Origin: Amphiura filiformis
Lineage: Eukaryota; Echinodermata; Ophiuroidea; Amphilepidida; Amphiuridae
DNA length: 64,000 bases
Assembly (NCBI RefSeq): GCF_039555335.1
Contig: NC_092641.1
Span: 37,720,548 to 37,784,547 of the forward strand
Direction of reading: 5' to 3'
The notes beneath the pieces were generated by a model. The model was given only the letters and a program-made list of their open reading frames with translations, was not told the DNA's origin and did no database searches. Each line of letters starts with the position of its first letter. The stretch's first letter is position 1. Position numbers and translations under genes: made by a program. This document shows, in pieces, positions 43,001 through 58,000 of this stretch.

Positions 43001-46000
43001 CTCGTGGAAAAATGGAGTTAGCTTGAAATTGAGTTAGCTTGAAATTCCCCTGGACAAGGAACTCACTGCTAATTTGTCTCGTTGTAACCCGTACGAAACT
43101 CGGGGAGCTGATCCTGGTTGCGATGGTTATTTGTGGAATGCCTAGGGTGTGCGCTCTTGAAGCAGCAAAATCCCTGAATTGTTGTTTAATGGTTTATGGA
43201 ATGATGTGGGGCTGTAGTGGTCAGCGACAACCTGTAAAGTGTGCTGAAGCTTGTGGATCAACGTCTAGGCGTTGTGCCTGTGCATAGCGCACTATAAATC
43301 ACTGCGCTTTTTTTTTTTTTTTTTTTTTACAGACTCATTTTCAATGGTGAAAGATACATGAGTGCTCTCTGAAAATGGTAAGGTTGGAATAAAAGTATGT
43401 TTTAAAAAAGTGCAAACTACTGAACCTATTAAGAAAAGATATTATGAGATGAAAACCTTACCTGATTACCAATGTATCATCACCAATAGCAATCATTTCA
43501 TCCTGTCCCCATTGATAAGTCAGCAATGTGAGGTTAAGATACCAAGAACCAAGGCCTACTGAGATCTCAAAGTTGCACGGGTCTACAATGAGCCATACTT
43601 GTGTGCTGAGTATGGCTACTTTGATATCTAGATTTATACAGCATTGTAGGCCTAAGCATTGGCTGTTAACAACACATGATATCTGGTTTGGTAATGTAGG
43701 AAGGTCAAATGCAGAACAAGCTGTAATAGGGACAATAACAAGATACAGTGGATTAGATTTTGACCTGCTCCCACGAAATAAGAAAAAGTTTCGAGAAGTT
43801 TTAACTGTTGAGTTGATGTTCTTTGCTTGATGACACTTGTATAGGCAGTGGTATGTCTTTTGTGAATGGGACAGAATTGAATACAGAGTACAGCATTATA
43901 TGTGACGTGTCATGTCAAAAGGAGACACTTTTGGGCAGGTTATCAATTTTGAGGTTTTTACATATCTTAATTATAGTGATATTTTGCTACACAACGCCAT
44001 TTTCCCCAATAAAACCCAAATTGTGAAAAAATCACCCCGGGCAGATTTTTGGCTATTTCTCCATTTCCAATCCTGCCCAAAAGTGTCTCCTTTTGACATG
44101 ACACGTCACATATTATGTCCCCATACACAAAGGACATACCACTGACACAAAGGACATACCACTGACACAAAGGACATACCACTGGCTATACAGGTGTCTT
44201 CAAACAAAGAACAGCAAACTCAGCAATAAGAAGGTCTTGAAACCACCAACTTGCAACTTTTACAACTTGACACTAATTCCCAATCAAATTGCTCATTAGA
44301 TGATATACACACATAATACCTAGAGGTTACTCATACCCATTAATGACCTCTGTGTGTGGTGAAGTGAATTATTATGTAATATGACTTCCGTGTGCACACA
44401 TTCCACCCAGAAAATTCACATGCCAGTAACTATATTTGTATATATATTTCACGTTACATTTCATTACATATTCATTTTTACACATTTCAGAGAATAAAAT
44501 CTTGATGTTTTGTAAAGTGAGGAGTTGAAAATTGAAAAGCGACAGTTATGTATTCAGTACTAACTTTGCATCAGTCATGTGAAATCTCTAAATATTTTGC
44601 TTTGGACCTTGGTTTCAAAGGCAATTTCCAATATCCTCCAAACAACTGATGCACAGTTATTTTAATAACTTTTATATAAACTTAAGTGTCCACCACCACA
44701 TCTGGAATAATGAACTACATAATTGAATTATGTGGCCTAGGGCATGTCAGTCCAGACACCACCAAAGTCCAAGTATACAGGAGTGTGATCTATAAGGACA
44801 AGGTCACCTACCAGTTGACCAGGCCAACGATTGTGGACCTTTAACCACAAAATGTACAAAAATAAAAAATAAACTTGAAAATTTCCCGCTATACAATACT
44901 ACATCAGAAGGATAACTTTTGATGTAGTACTGTATAGCAGGAACTGTAACTTATAATAACTTGGTGTATTGGATCAGAATCAGCTGCCCATGGCTAAACA
45001 GACTTTCTATTGGAGATTCAACAACTTCCAAGATGTACAAGAGAAATAATTATTATATAATTTGAAAAAATATAACACTTACTATTTTCACTGACAGCTG
45101 GTGGTAAAGAACATGGCTCTGTAGAAATGAATTCCTGGAAATAAACAAAGTGAGCTCAAAGTTACTACTCCATTTATATAGGGTCGTCTTCTATAATCGT
45201 CTCATTGTGCATCATAAGACATCATCACAAATGACAGATGCACACAATTTCATTTCTTTGAGGACATTCTCCTAATTATATTGCTTTAAACATGAAATCA
45301 AGTCTAGCTCTACTCACTTCTTTGCTAGGTTTTGCATTAATAATAGACACATCACCAGGTCAAGTAAAATTCATCATTAAACCACTGTCTAAGAGTCTAA
45401 GACAAAAATACACTGAATGAAAATAAGACTTACATCAAGACCAAGATGCTTCAGTACCAGATCAGCACTGGCCCCACCAGCTTTCTTGGCCAGATCTTGC
45501 AGGAAACCATCCAGTGACCCATCACCAGGGAGGGTGAAGTTATCATTACATAATGGGATAGGTATAAGACTTACATCAAGACCAAGATGCTTCAGTACCA
45601 GATCAGCACTGGCCCCATCAGCTTTCTTGGCCAGATCTTGCAGGAAACCATCCAGTGACCCATCACCAGGGAGGGTGAAGTTATCATTACATAATGGGAT
45701 AGGTATAAGACTTATATCAAGACCAAGATGCTTCAGTACCAGATCAGCACTGGCCCCATCAGCTTTCTTGGCCAGATCTTGCAGGAAACCATCCAGTGAC
45801 CCATCACCAGGGAGGGTGAAGTTATCATTACATAATGGGATAGGTATAAGACTTACATCAAGTCTAAGATGCATAGGTAGTAGATCAGGACGGGCCCCAC
45901 CAGCTTTCTTGGCCAGATCTTGCAGGAAACCATCCAGTGATCCATCACCAGGGAGGGTGAAGTTATCATTACATAATGGGATAGGTATCGTAGTCTGCTC

Positions 46001-49000
46001 CAAGACTTGGATAGATTCACATGTGCTGTCAATGCATAGGTTTACAGCCAGGCTGACTTTGACATCTTTTTCCACTTTGTCTATGGTGTAGCTGAAAGAT
46101 TGAAAAAAAAAAAGCATTTATTTTTGGATGTATTTTAAACACAGGTAGGATTTTTGAACCTGACCGTTAGTAGGGCAATTTTGGGGGCTATTTTTGAAAT
46201 GAAAGGGAAATACAAGGTATTTTTTTCATGAAGGTTGTATGATCTAAATTCATAGTATAGATACAACACTCTACATCATGTGCATCCCTTTAAAACTGAT
46301 ATAAAACACTCATGGCAGAGTACAGCATTGGTAGCCCTACCAGATATCACCCTGTTATTAATATACAAAGCTTTGAAAGCTGTCATCATTAGAGATGGTA
46401 GGCCATTCAAGATAACTCAATCACTATAGCAGTTGCTTTTAAGTTTTAAAAACCCCAGAGGTTTTTTTTCACTGACAATTTGCTTCTAATAAACACCCCC
46501 TTTTATAATATTGCATGCCCCTGGGCCATTTATTACAGACAATACAGTTAGGTGTTTTTCAAATTAGATGCAATAATTACCTGAATTCCACAGCATTTCC
46601 AAAACTCAGTTGTCTTGTTGATCCCCAGTCATAGTCAATCAATGTAATATTTAATGACCATTGTCCAAAGGCTATTTCCATCACAAACTCACAAGGGTTA
46701 ATTAATATTGATGCTCTCAGATATATCTTTGTGACCTTTAGGTCAAGGGTCACACAACAACTTATACCCAGGCATTTATCTGATACAGTACAGGTCAAGA
46801 TGTCAGAAATGGCTGGAGGCTTGATGAGTGGACATGCTATATACATAAAGTTAAAATCAGAAAAAGATGTTATCAATTAACTGCTATGTGATGTTTGTTG
46901 ATTAGACAAGTACATTTAGCTTTTGGGAGAAAAATATCACTTTTTTCTTTCGCTTTCATTTTCTATGTTTTTAGTGAGATTTTGTTCATTTTCACAAAGT
47001 TCATGATCAAACAAACCAAGTATTGAAGTTACATCAAAGTCACTTCATTTTCATAAAGTACCTTCAGTGTCGATCACACAGAATTTATCAATTCAAAAAG
47101 GCGTCTAATGACCATGGACAGCGCCATAGCCAGACCACTGCTCAATACCGAGTGATCACAATATATACAAAAAAACAGGAATTTTAAGAACAAAATTGGT
47201 GTGTAAAATTATTAGTTTGGATGAATGAGATTTTATCATGTTTGCAAAACTAAATTAAGAAACTATTTGCAGATGGAAATAAAATCTATTGATGGAAACT
47301 CTTATTTTTTGCATTGGATCTGGCAAAGCTAACCATTCAAATGTCTGGCCTGGTGATCACTCGTGCATACATACTACAAGTGCTTCACTTCTTCGAGCTG
47401 TATGGTGCGATGTAATTGTCTGTTCAGTACGTAAGTCACATGCCGTAGATAATGTTTAGACTTGTACTATCTGATTCATATTAGTTTAATGCAATAATGT
47501 GTGATTTGCATAAAGAATAGATTCTTATTTAAATGTTTGGTTTCACTGATCACATTATCCTCTTTTAATTTTGAGCCAAACAAATGAGGTATAACGAAGA
47601 AAATAGCTGACAATTTTGATTCATTTCAACGCCTACAATGCGTGTTCTACGTTCGCCGATCGTATTACATGTAACTGCATGGAGCATCGCGCTTGACGTG
47701 TGTACATACATGCTGACATCCACGGTACATGTTAGCAAATACTTGATCGTTGAACTCTGAATAAAACCGGGTCGACCCGGTTTTAATACAAAAAGTTACA
47801 TTTTACTGTTATTAACGCACTTCAGGCTTAGTCTTTTACGTGGTATTTTAGTATACCACAGGGCATTATAATTATGCAAAAAGTAGAAAGCCGAGTAAAA
47901 TTGAGGGCGTCGCTGTGAAGCAAATCACACATTATGGCTCTAATGCTTTGCATGCTAGCCATAGGCTTTAATATAAAAAGTCCAAATTTTTAAAATGTCA
48001 AAAGCTATTTCAAGAACTACTGAACAAATACTAGGCTTGTTTGTACTGCATTGCATTTTTTATGTTGATTCCAAATATGGTCATGATGTAAAATTTTGAA
48101 ATTTTGACTTTGTAAAGAAAATTCTAAACTTGTCGAAAGGTAAATTTAGTGTTAAAGAAACATTTTGTAATTGACAGAATTGAGTCTGGACCTAATGGTA
48201 CTCACCATTTTCCTGTGGTGCTAGTTGACCATGCTCACATGGTGCATCACTGACAAAGTCCTGCATGTGTGCATATCAAGTTATTAACAAGAAATTATAA
48301 ATAATAAATAGTTATGATACCTGCAACAATAAGTATAAAAACAGTTGAAAACACATCACAATGATTCAGCAAACCACAATTATAGGAGACAAGAACATAT
48401 ACTATTTTGATCCTCTGCTCATGACCTCCTTTGAAGAAAGAAGTTCTAATTCTAATAAAAGTAAAATATAGTTAAGTCAAGTCTCTCACTCCAAAGCAAA
48501 TAGATGATTATAAGCAATGCTTTTAGCAAGCTACAAGTCCTTTGATGAAACTATCAGCATGGTTTGTTAACATTTAAAAAATGCATCCTATATCTTTTAA
48601 CTTTGTTTCTAACCAATGTGCTGCACTGACAATGAAAAAAAAAAATGAAGACAATAAGGTGTTTGACAGTATTTCGATAGTTGATATGACTCATGCCCAA
48701 CTGTTGTTTTAAAAATGTATTTTGGAACTGGAACTTAAGTGCCAGAGAAGCACACTCTGCCATTCTCTCAACACATGACCAGCTTACATGTTTCTTCAAA
48801 GTAGGTAAAGTAAAGGTAAAGGAGACGATCCTGTAAACAGTGATCAGAGTGCCCATCTCTCTTTCATTGGCGATTGGGCCAGACTCCTCCATGTAATGTT
48901 GCTATAGGGGGATCGCTACACCTCCTCCACAGCGAGTCTGTTAGCTTCCCAGCATTTAAGAATGCCGGTAACCATTTATACACCTGGGTAGAGAGGAGTA

Positions 49001-52000
49001 ATCGAGATAAAGTGCCTTACTTAAGGGCACAACACGATGGCGTTGCCGGGGCTCGAACCCGCAACCTTCTGATTATGAGTCGGAGCCCGTTCTGCTCGAC
49101 CAACGTGCTTCAAAGTTAACTGTCCAAATCTCTGCATTATCAACATGCATCATTATACAAGAATATAGTACTATATTGGTCTAACCATTCATTAATAGTA
49201 AAACTTGTTGGTAATATTAAACTTATTCATACCTCTAATCCAAGTTTCCTAAGCACTGCTTGTATAGCCTCCGCACCAACTTTGTTCCCAATAACTGTGG
49301 CAAAACCTGTGATAGTCCCATCCCCTGGTAGAGTGAATGATGCATTGGGGTTGCAAAATGGGATTGGGACCAGGGACTTGCTCAGTACTTCCATGTCTAG
49401 GCATTCATCATCAATGCAGAATGTTAGATCAAGATCAAACTCAAATGATTGTAGCTTGTCGTTCTTGTCAATGCTGAATCTGTTAAAACAATCAAGAGCC
49501 AAACGTTTTCAATCAATCAAAGAGAATAGTATGAAGAGAAAAATGATTTCTTTAATAATAGATAGAGAAAAGCAAGGGAGTGGGGACATGGCTATTCCAT
49601 TTATAACCCTCACTCCTGTGGAAACTTCTTCAATCAATCAAAGAGAATAGAATGAAGAGAAAAATGATTTATTTAATAATAGATAGAGTAAAGCAAGGGA
49701 GTGGGGACATGGCTATTCCATTTATAACCCGCACTCCTGTGCAAACTTTTGGAAGTTTGAATTTCAAATGAAATTAGCATATTTTCACTTCCTCTGTGGA
49801 ATATTTAGGCTGAATATTTCTCATAGGGTGCCTGAAATTCAAATGGAGCTACCTACCTAATATATTCATTCCATTTAAAATTCATACTACCCTGTGGAAG
49901 ATATTTCCAAAGTCTTCCCCAGAGGGAGTGCAGAGAGAAGGGCAAATGAGAGATATAGACATACTATAAAAGACAAAAATACAGTATAACATACAGCTGG
50001 AAACACGTACAGGCTAACAGGAAAAAGTAAACAAATTCAAATTTGCTTTACCTCTAGTTCATTAGTGACATAGGTGCATATTTTGCTGGTTGCAGTATTC
50101 AATTGTGTCTGTAATGTTAATCACGCAGAACATACAAGGGCAGTTTGTTGACATGCTTGTGCTAGAACCGTGAAAAGACATTAATGTTACTACTACATAA
50201 CTTGAGGTATACCAAAGTATAGTAGGGAGAGAGAGATGCAAGAGATATAATAAAGTGTGCATGAAGGAGAAGAAAGGAACAAAGTGGAATGGATAAGAAA
50301 GGAGGAAAGCGGTTAAAAGAGAGAAAATGATGATGATGATAATGATGATTCTGATGATGATGATTCTGATAACAGAAGTAATGACAACAAGTACGTACCC
50401 AATCTGAAGAGGTTCTCCAATTGACAATAACTCTAGTTTTCCCCAATCATAGCTGAATATACTGATATTATGATTCCACTCCCCCAACCCCATAGTGATC
50501 TCAAACTGACAAGGGTCCAGGATAAACCAGAACCGTGTGCTTAGAGTGGCCACTTTGATGTCCAGTTCTACACAGCAGTCAAATCCAAGACATTTCTCAT
50601 GGTGTGTGCACACCATGTTGCTAGGCAGCTTGGGTAATTTGATTTTCTTGGGGCAATCTGATGGAAGAAGGAATACATAAAACACCATAGCAGCAAATGT
50701 TGGTTAAAGGCATCAAAATGGGCATAGTCTTAGAGTATTTTATGCTGAGTAAATTTAGGATGGAAACCAGGCTTGATTATGCCATCTTTGGCTGCAATCT
50801 TAATTCTCAAAATGCTATTATTTGGCCATTTCCTGCTCTACTAAACTAATTATTGTAGTAAAAAGATACGAATCAACAGTTCACTCACAAACAGCAACAA
50901 ATAGCAGTGAGTAATATCAAATTAATTAATTTGAATTAAACAAATTTAGAACCAGATAACAGTGATGCACCATTCAATTTTATTATTGAAAGAGTTTTTT
51001 TTTCAATTAAAAGAGAATTAAAACACTGACCTCTGTGCCATCCATTCTGTACCACCATGGGTTTGTTGCAGGGATCCAAACTCACAAATTCCTACAATTT
51101 GTAAATAATTACAACACAAATGAATACAGCTTAACTTTTATTGTAGTAGACATTTTTGATTAAGCTTACTTTGACATCACACATACACTAATAACAAAAT
51201 AATTTAAAAAAATTAAGAACTACAAATGGCAACAAAGAATATAAGAAACCTATGCAGAATTATACATGTTGAGTATTGAAGTCTTGTTTTCCCCTGACTG
51301 GGTGTGATTTCTCTGGCTACAACATTTTACAAAGACCCTTCGCGCTGCTTACAGCATAAACTGGATTTTAGCGACTTGTTCCTGCAGAAAACCCTACAAT
51401 GAAGACTGAAAATTCCTATGAGCAGGCACAGATGGGTCTTCAAGATCCAAGAGATACACTAAAGCAGAGCTGTGTAAGTCTACTATGAGCAGGCACATGG
51501 GATGAGATCCGAGAGATACACTGGAGCAAACACTGGAGAACTCCTTCAACATCTGTTACCAGATCGTATGATTATTGATCCTCGTCTGCGGCATTCTGTC
51601 AGATCCCACGACCTAGCTGTCAAAATCTCAAGATCCAACCTGGTCAGCCACCAGAGGTCATTCCTTCCATCCTCAGCTCACCTTTGGAATGCTCTACCTG
51701 GTCCAATTATCTCTAACCAGAATCGGCTGAGCTTCAAACGGGGGTTAACAACTATCTTGGCGCTTAACTCCATCAGCGCTTATCATACCGATAGCAGCTG
51801 TTAATGCCTTGCATAGTTTAGACATAAAAAAAATAATAATAAATAAAAAAGATGTTAAGACCTTGTACCTTCAAATATGCATGCCACTACCTGATTTGAG
51901 GAGAACCAAAGTTTATTACTTCTGCACCTTGATATCTACTTACATCTATGCCCAGCTTCTGCATAACTGCTTCAATTGCTGCCCGCCCTGCATTCTTGCC

Positions 52001-55000
52001 GACCTGCTTGGCAAATTCTGTGATGCTTCCACCTGGAAAAATTATGACAAATAAGCTCAGAACAAGGAGATTAGACCATTACTACTGACTAAAAACTGAC
52101 TCATGTTTTTACCTTATCCAGACTTATAAGCTCAGAACAAAGAGATTAGTCCATTACTACTGACTAAAAACTGACTCATGTTTTTACCTTATCCAGACTT
52201 ATAAGCTCAGAACAAAGAGATTAGTCCATTACTACTGACTAAAAACTGACTCATGTTTTTACCTGATCTAGACTTATAAGCTCAGAACAAGGAGATTAGT
52301 CAGTTACAGTGCAAAATGTGCATAGAGGTTGTATTCATATGTCCCTAATGTTTGTCCTACATGTTTCTCATTTTAGTCCAGTCAAACACCAATCTTTAAT
52401 CTATTGTTGAAGAGGATAATAAGCTTATACTTATGTATAGAATTAGTAAAAAGCTTAGTCTTTGTTTGCTTTGGCTAAATCCTGTTCAAGTGGTGGGTTA
52501 ACCAACAATTAACAATGAGAGGACATTCCTGAACCTCGTTGAGTTGGGGATGATTTGAAGTGACCGCCAATTATGACCATTTGATATTTAATACCAGCAA
52601 TGTGGAAAAAGAGAAATAATGTAGTGCCAAAATACTGTACCCTTTTACTGAAGGAGCAAAGTTTAACAAGTTATAACTCCGCTTCTGGATATCGTTTGAA
52701 GTCAAATGATATATCATTGTAAAGCTTATGATATATATTTTCTAAACACGGAAGAAATCAAATCTGACCAGGGGCTGACTTTACAAGCGTTTCGACCTGG
52801 ACGTCACATATTATGTTGACATAAACAATTGTCATTGTCACCAATGGTTACTGTAGCCAAACTCCATCAATAAATGAATCATGAAAATACAGTACTCTAT
52901 CTTTTCAAGCTTACTTACCAGGAATGCTGAGTGAGAAGTTAGTATTGCAGAATGGAATAGGCACATTGGTTTTCTTAAGAATGTCAAGTGAGGGCAGCAG
53001 ACAAGTATCATCATCAGGTAAACACACAGAGAAGGCAAAATCAAGCACAAACACTTTCTCATCTGTCAGTTTGTCAATGATGTATGTTGCCTTTACTGCA
53101 GAACCAATATTTATGTACTGTCTTGAACCTGTGAGGAAAAAAACAAAAGAAATATATCATTCTCCCCTGGGTAGAGAGGCAAGTGGGGCAAAGCGCCTTG
53201 CCCAAACATGATAGCACTGCTGGGACTCAAACTCACAATCCTCCAATGGCAAGGCAGAACCCATACCGCTGCACCACCGTGTCCCCATGAAGAATGAAGA
53301 TGAATACATGAAGATGAAGAATACTCTTTTATTTTACACTTTCATGAAGATATTGTGTTTTGAAAAATTATCCTTTTTTGTATATCATTATTCAGATTTC
53401 TTCATCACAGTACACAGACAAGTGGGGTAGAATGTAATAGCTGCCTTTTGTGTAATACCTAATTGTTTGCAGCACAATCCCTCATTGTAAATTGCTGATA
53501 TTCTGTTTTACTTTCATGATGGCCTCTAATTAACTAACCCAAGATATTACTTTTACATGCAGTCTGGGTTCTTCATGTGTTATTAATTAAAAGTACATTT
53601 ATTGGAATGTTGTAAATGGCAGCTAGTACATTCAACTGCACTTACTCCCTATTCCAGAAAAATACAGAGCTAATTTTTGGGATCAAAAAAATATTATCCT
53701 GTTTTGCCAAATGAAACATAGCTAAATCCTAATCCTTTAGTTTGTCCTAACTGGCAATAAAAGTCCAGTTTTAATATTTGGTCAATTTCTTGAAAAAAAA
53801 AGCCAAAAACATGCATTTTCGCCATATTTTCTAACAATCGAGTCACAAAAAACAAAGACTTGGAACAAGTCTAAGCATTCCAAATCTTGAATATATGCTG
53901 AAATTTTGCTATAATTTTCACTTTTTTTGAGTTACTTAAATTAAATGATTGGTTATCAGAATGAAACGTTTTCCAAAAATTAGACTGCATAAACTGAAAT
54001 TAGTCTTGGTACAAGTCTTTGGGCTTTATTGTCACAGCATACAAAAAACACCTTAAAATACATGTTTTTGCCGGCCCTTATTTCCAAAAATTGACCAAAT
54101 ATTTAAATTTGACTTTTATTGCCAGTTAGGACTACCTAAAGGATTAGGATTTAGCTATGTTTTATTTGGAAAAACAGGATAATATATTTTTTTAATCCCA
54201 AAAAATTAGTTCTGTATTTTTCTGGAATAGGGAGGAGAATGGTTTTTCATTCCTCAGTCTGCCATTAGTGTGGACTACTCACCCCAGTGATACTCAAACA
54301 ATGTGAGATTCAGTGACCATTCTCCAAATCCAATAGACAGAACAAACTCACATGGGTCTAGTATCATCCATGCATTAGTTGTCAGGTTCACTATTTGTAG
54401 GTCTATTTGCATACAGCAGCGTACACCCAGGCAGTAGTCACTGAAGGCACAAGTTAATGTGTTTGCTAATGAGGGCAGACTCAACGAACAATCTGTAAAT
54501 TTGGAGAAAAAATGATGACACATGTACCTTTATGTAAAGAAATATGATCAGAGGTATTGTTGCAATCAGGGTTAGGATTATGATTACGGTATAGGGTTAA
54601 GAGCTCCACTGAAGAAATTTAGAGGTGAAATAAGCAACAAAGTCAGGGCTCAGAGTACAACACAAAAATGGGCAAAAAGTAGGAGTAGTTATCTAATTTT
54701 GCAGAGAGATTAGTGATGTGAAGCAGATCAAGATAGAAACTTTTCTAATATTAAATGAATTTTATTTTCTATGTAAAAGTAGTAAGGAAAACGGTGTTGC
54801 TATAATTAGTAATTTTCTATGGAAAACTAGGGCTTTGCCGAAAACTTAACTACAGTTGTTTTATTAGGGGATGTATTAATTTCTTGAAATGTTAATATTG
54901 GCTGCCTTCTAAAATAAGTATTTTGTGATTCTAGTATCTTCTGTTTATGGTATGTTTCAGTAGATATGCACAAAAGAAGCCCATTCTCAAAACTTCAGTT

Positions 55001-58000
55001 GATTCTAATTTTAAAGTTGTTCAGGATTATGTATATTATATAGGCACTGTAATACACATTTGATGAATACAAATACAATATTTTTGACAAGTGAATGAAT
55101 CCCTAAGAACTTTTTTGCACCCAAACATAAGCTAGTGGTATAAAATCTTAACATTTTTTTCAGAAAATTGGAGGGATGAGGCTATGTATCACAAAATACC
55201 CTTTAACATGCTTAAAGCAAATTTGAATTCACACTTGTTTTAGTTATTTTCGTTCACATTTCCTATATTCTAAACTCAATTGATACAATACACACAATAA
55301 CACAAAGATAAGCAAAGGAGCAACAAAAAGGCAGAGAAGCCCTGTCAACCTGAAACCTCATGGCAGTATGGTGGGTGTTGATGATAATAATATAAAGTGA
55401 CAACTTTAAAAACAAATTCCCATTGTAAATAATCACGTTGTAACTCACCGCCACGGCTATCAATTATTGCTTGTGTGTCGCATGTTTCATCTACAGACAC
55501 TTTATCACTCAATCCTATGAAATCAAACAGGGCTTTGATGGCCTCCTGAGCTGCATTTTTTCCAACTTTTTTGATGAACTCAGATGCAGAAAATCCACCT
55601 GCATAAGTATATATAAACATGATCAGGATTTGGCAACAATCAAAGGTGTAATTACACACTTTTATACTTGAGGGACAGCAAAATTCAGATTAACCCCATG
55701 AGAACTACCTGCCGATTGGTCAAAAAGAAGTTTTCATTATCAATTGGACCAATCAGCATTATTGTTAGAATAATTTCACCACACAAAAAATTGGGGTGAA
55801 TTATTTGCAAAGCTCCATTCTGATTGGTGATTAAAGCAAAGATATCATGCAATTGACCAATCAGAAGCAATGTTAGATCGGCAGATAGTGCTCAGGTGGT
55901 TAAAGGGATGTTAAAGGGATGTTTAAAAAAATCTATAACATGTTCTGGCAAAAAAAAATCTATAACATGTTCTGGCAAAAAAAATCTATAACATGTTCTG
56001 AAGTCACTTACATATGTTTGAAAAAGTGGGGAATTAAATACATTTTCTTTTCAGAAATGTTGACAAAATATGTATAAACTGAAAGTCTGTCTTTGAGATC
56101 ATGTTTGCTGCTGGACTTGTACAAAATTCCTTATCCCCGGCTGATAAAGAATTAAAGATTTGTCTTTCTTTACATGAAAGTGCAGTGTTTAGTTTATCCA
56201 TTGTAGGGGTTAGTTACTACATTAGTTAATGTCCTGCAGTTTGGAATTACCAGATTTCTGAATGTCCTTTTAACTATCATTACATTGGGCATGAGGTTTC
56301 AAAGATAGGGGTCCAGGGCCGGTCTGAGGGATTTTCAAGTGGCCTATGTAATACATATTTCTGGTGCCCCCTTTGAAGACAAGAATGCAACCCTTATGAT
56401 GGAGGCATAAAAAGAAGGTGTTCAATTTTTTTATAGATCACTAGATGAATCTTTAACCCCCTGAGCCCTGAGCACTACCTACCGATCTAACATTGCCTCT
56501 GATTGGTCAATTATATGATATCTTTATTTTAATCACCAATCAGAATGGAGTTTTGCAAATAATTCACCCTAATTTTTTGTGTGATGAAATTATTCTAACA
56601 ATGTTGCTGATTGGTCCAATTGATAATGAAAACTCCTTTTTGACCAATAGGCAGGTAGTTCTCATGGGGATAAGGCAAACTTGACAGTTACTCACCAGGC
56701 AGAGACAGAGAGAAGTTATTATTACATAATGGTATAGGAATCTTGTGTTCTTGTACAAGGTCTACATCAAACACACAATCCTGTGAGTCTGGACACACTT
56801 TGGCAGCCATATCAATAGCAAACACCTTCTCGTCATCTAGTTTATCAATGGCATAGTCAATAGTTATAGCACCAATATCCAGAGACTCTGACTGACCTGC
56901 AAAAGAAGTATGAGATGAGACAAATTATCTTTAAACAGAGAGCATGTGTATCAAATGGGTCCTTAAATAATAAAGTCTTGAAAGGCAAAAAACAGCACTA
57001 TTTTTAAATTGAAAAGCTGTAAAGATGACCAGTTTTAGGCCAACATATGTGATTTACAAGTTTGTGAATGTAAAAGACATCAAATTTCCATATTAAATTT
57101 TACTGGTAAATATTCCAAATATAGAGTTTTTCACAAATATGATCAAACACAAAATAACCAAGCTATAATCCATTTGGCTTCCTCGAGAGAGTGATGTCAG
57201 TACATTGTCAGAGTTACTATGTGCGTGTACACATGTACCACCTTTGACTGCGCAAATGAACACACCAGTTCTTTAAGTCAAACGCATGCCATTTAATACT
57301 ATGTGCATTGGAGCACACTGAAGTCGCTCACTTGAAAATGTTGTATTTCTCTGTGTGTGTAAAAAACTGTGTAATGTGTGTATCATACTCCATTAATGGT
57401 AGTCTTCCTACATGTATGGCTGTGCTAATGCTAGTTTCATACTTTCTGCTGCTTGCCACTGAGTGGCAGGATGCTTCATCATGCTGCATGAACTTATCTG
57501 CAAGTGGACAGCACGATGCTGAGGAGCAGCAACATGACTCTGACAGGCAATGTTGCTGCTCTGCCAAAAATTGTTTCTATTCTCATACATCAGAGTGGTG
57601 CCGCTCAACTCCTAGCAATCTGCCACTTTGGGCAAAGCAGTGGAGTGATCCATATATTGGCTTGTTGCTGGTCTCCAGTAGTGTTTTTGGTGCTACTGGG
57701 CAGTGAAGCAAAATCATTGTCAGAGCAGCAAAGCGGCAAATGGCAGGAAAGTATGAAACCAGCATAATGACCACCTGATGACAAATGTCTTATTTAGATT
57801 GTCCAAATTTGTACTACTGACTGATTACAGCTTCCTCTAACCACAGTTTACTTACCCCAATCATAGCTGAACAACAAGAATTCATATTTAAGACTCTCAA
57901 AACCAACAGCAAATGTAAATTGACATGGGTCAATCTCCAGGTAGGCCCGAAATGACCGATGGAATCCAGGCAATGTGATGGTCAAGCATGTTACTATACT

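Noticed and set aside
45417-46091. 224-codon plus-strand frame over the 141-bp array
   Set aside because: Antisense shadow of the r5 C exon; 141 is divisible by 3, so every open phase repeats.
52051-52302. 75-bp direct repeats as a CRISPR-like array
   Set aside because: No spacers between units; a simple tandem repeat in an animal intron.
57308-57767. Several overlapping frames on both strands
   Set aside because: They lie in a MITE with inverted ends and show no domain.
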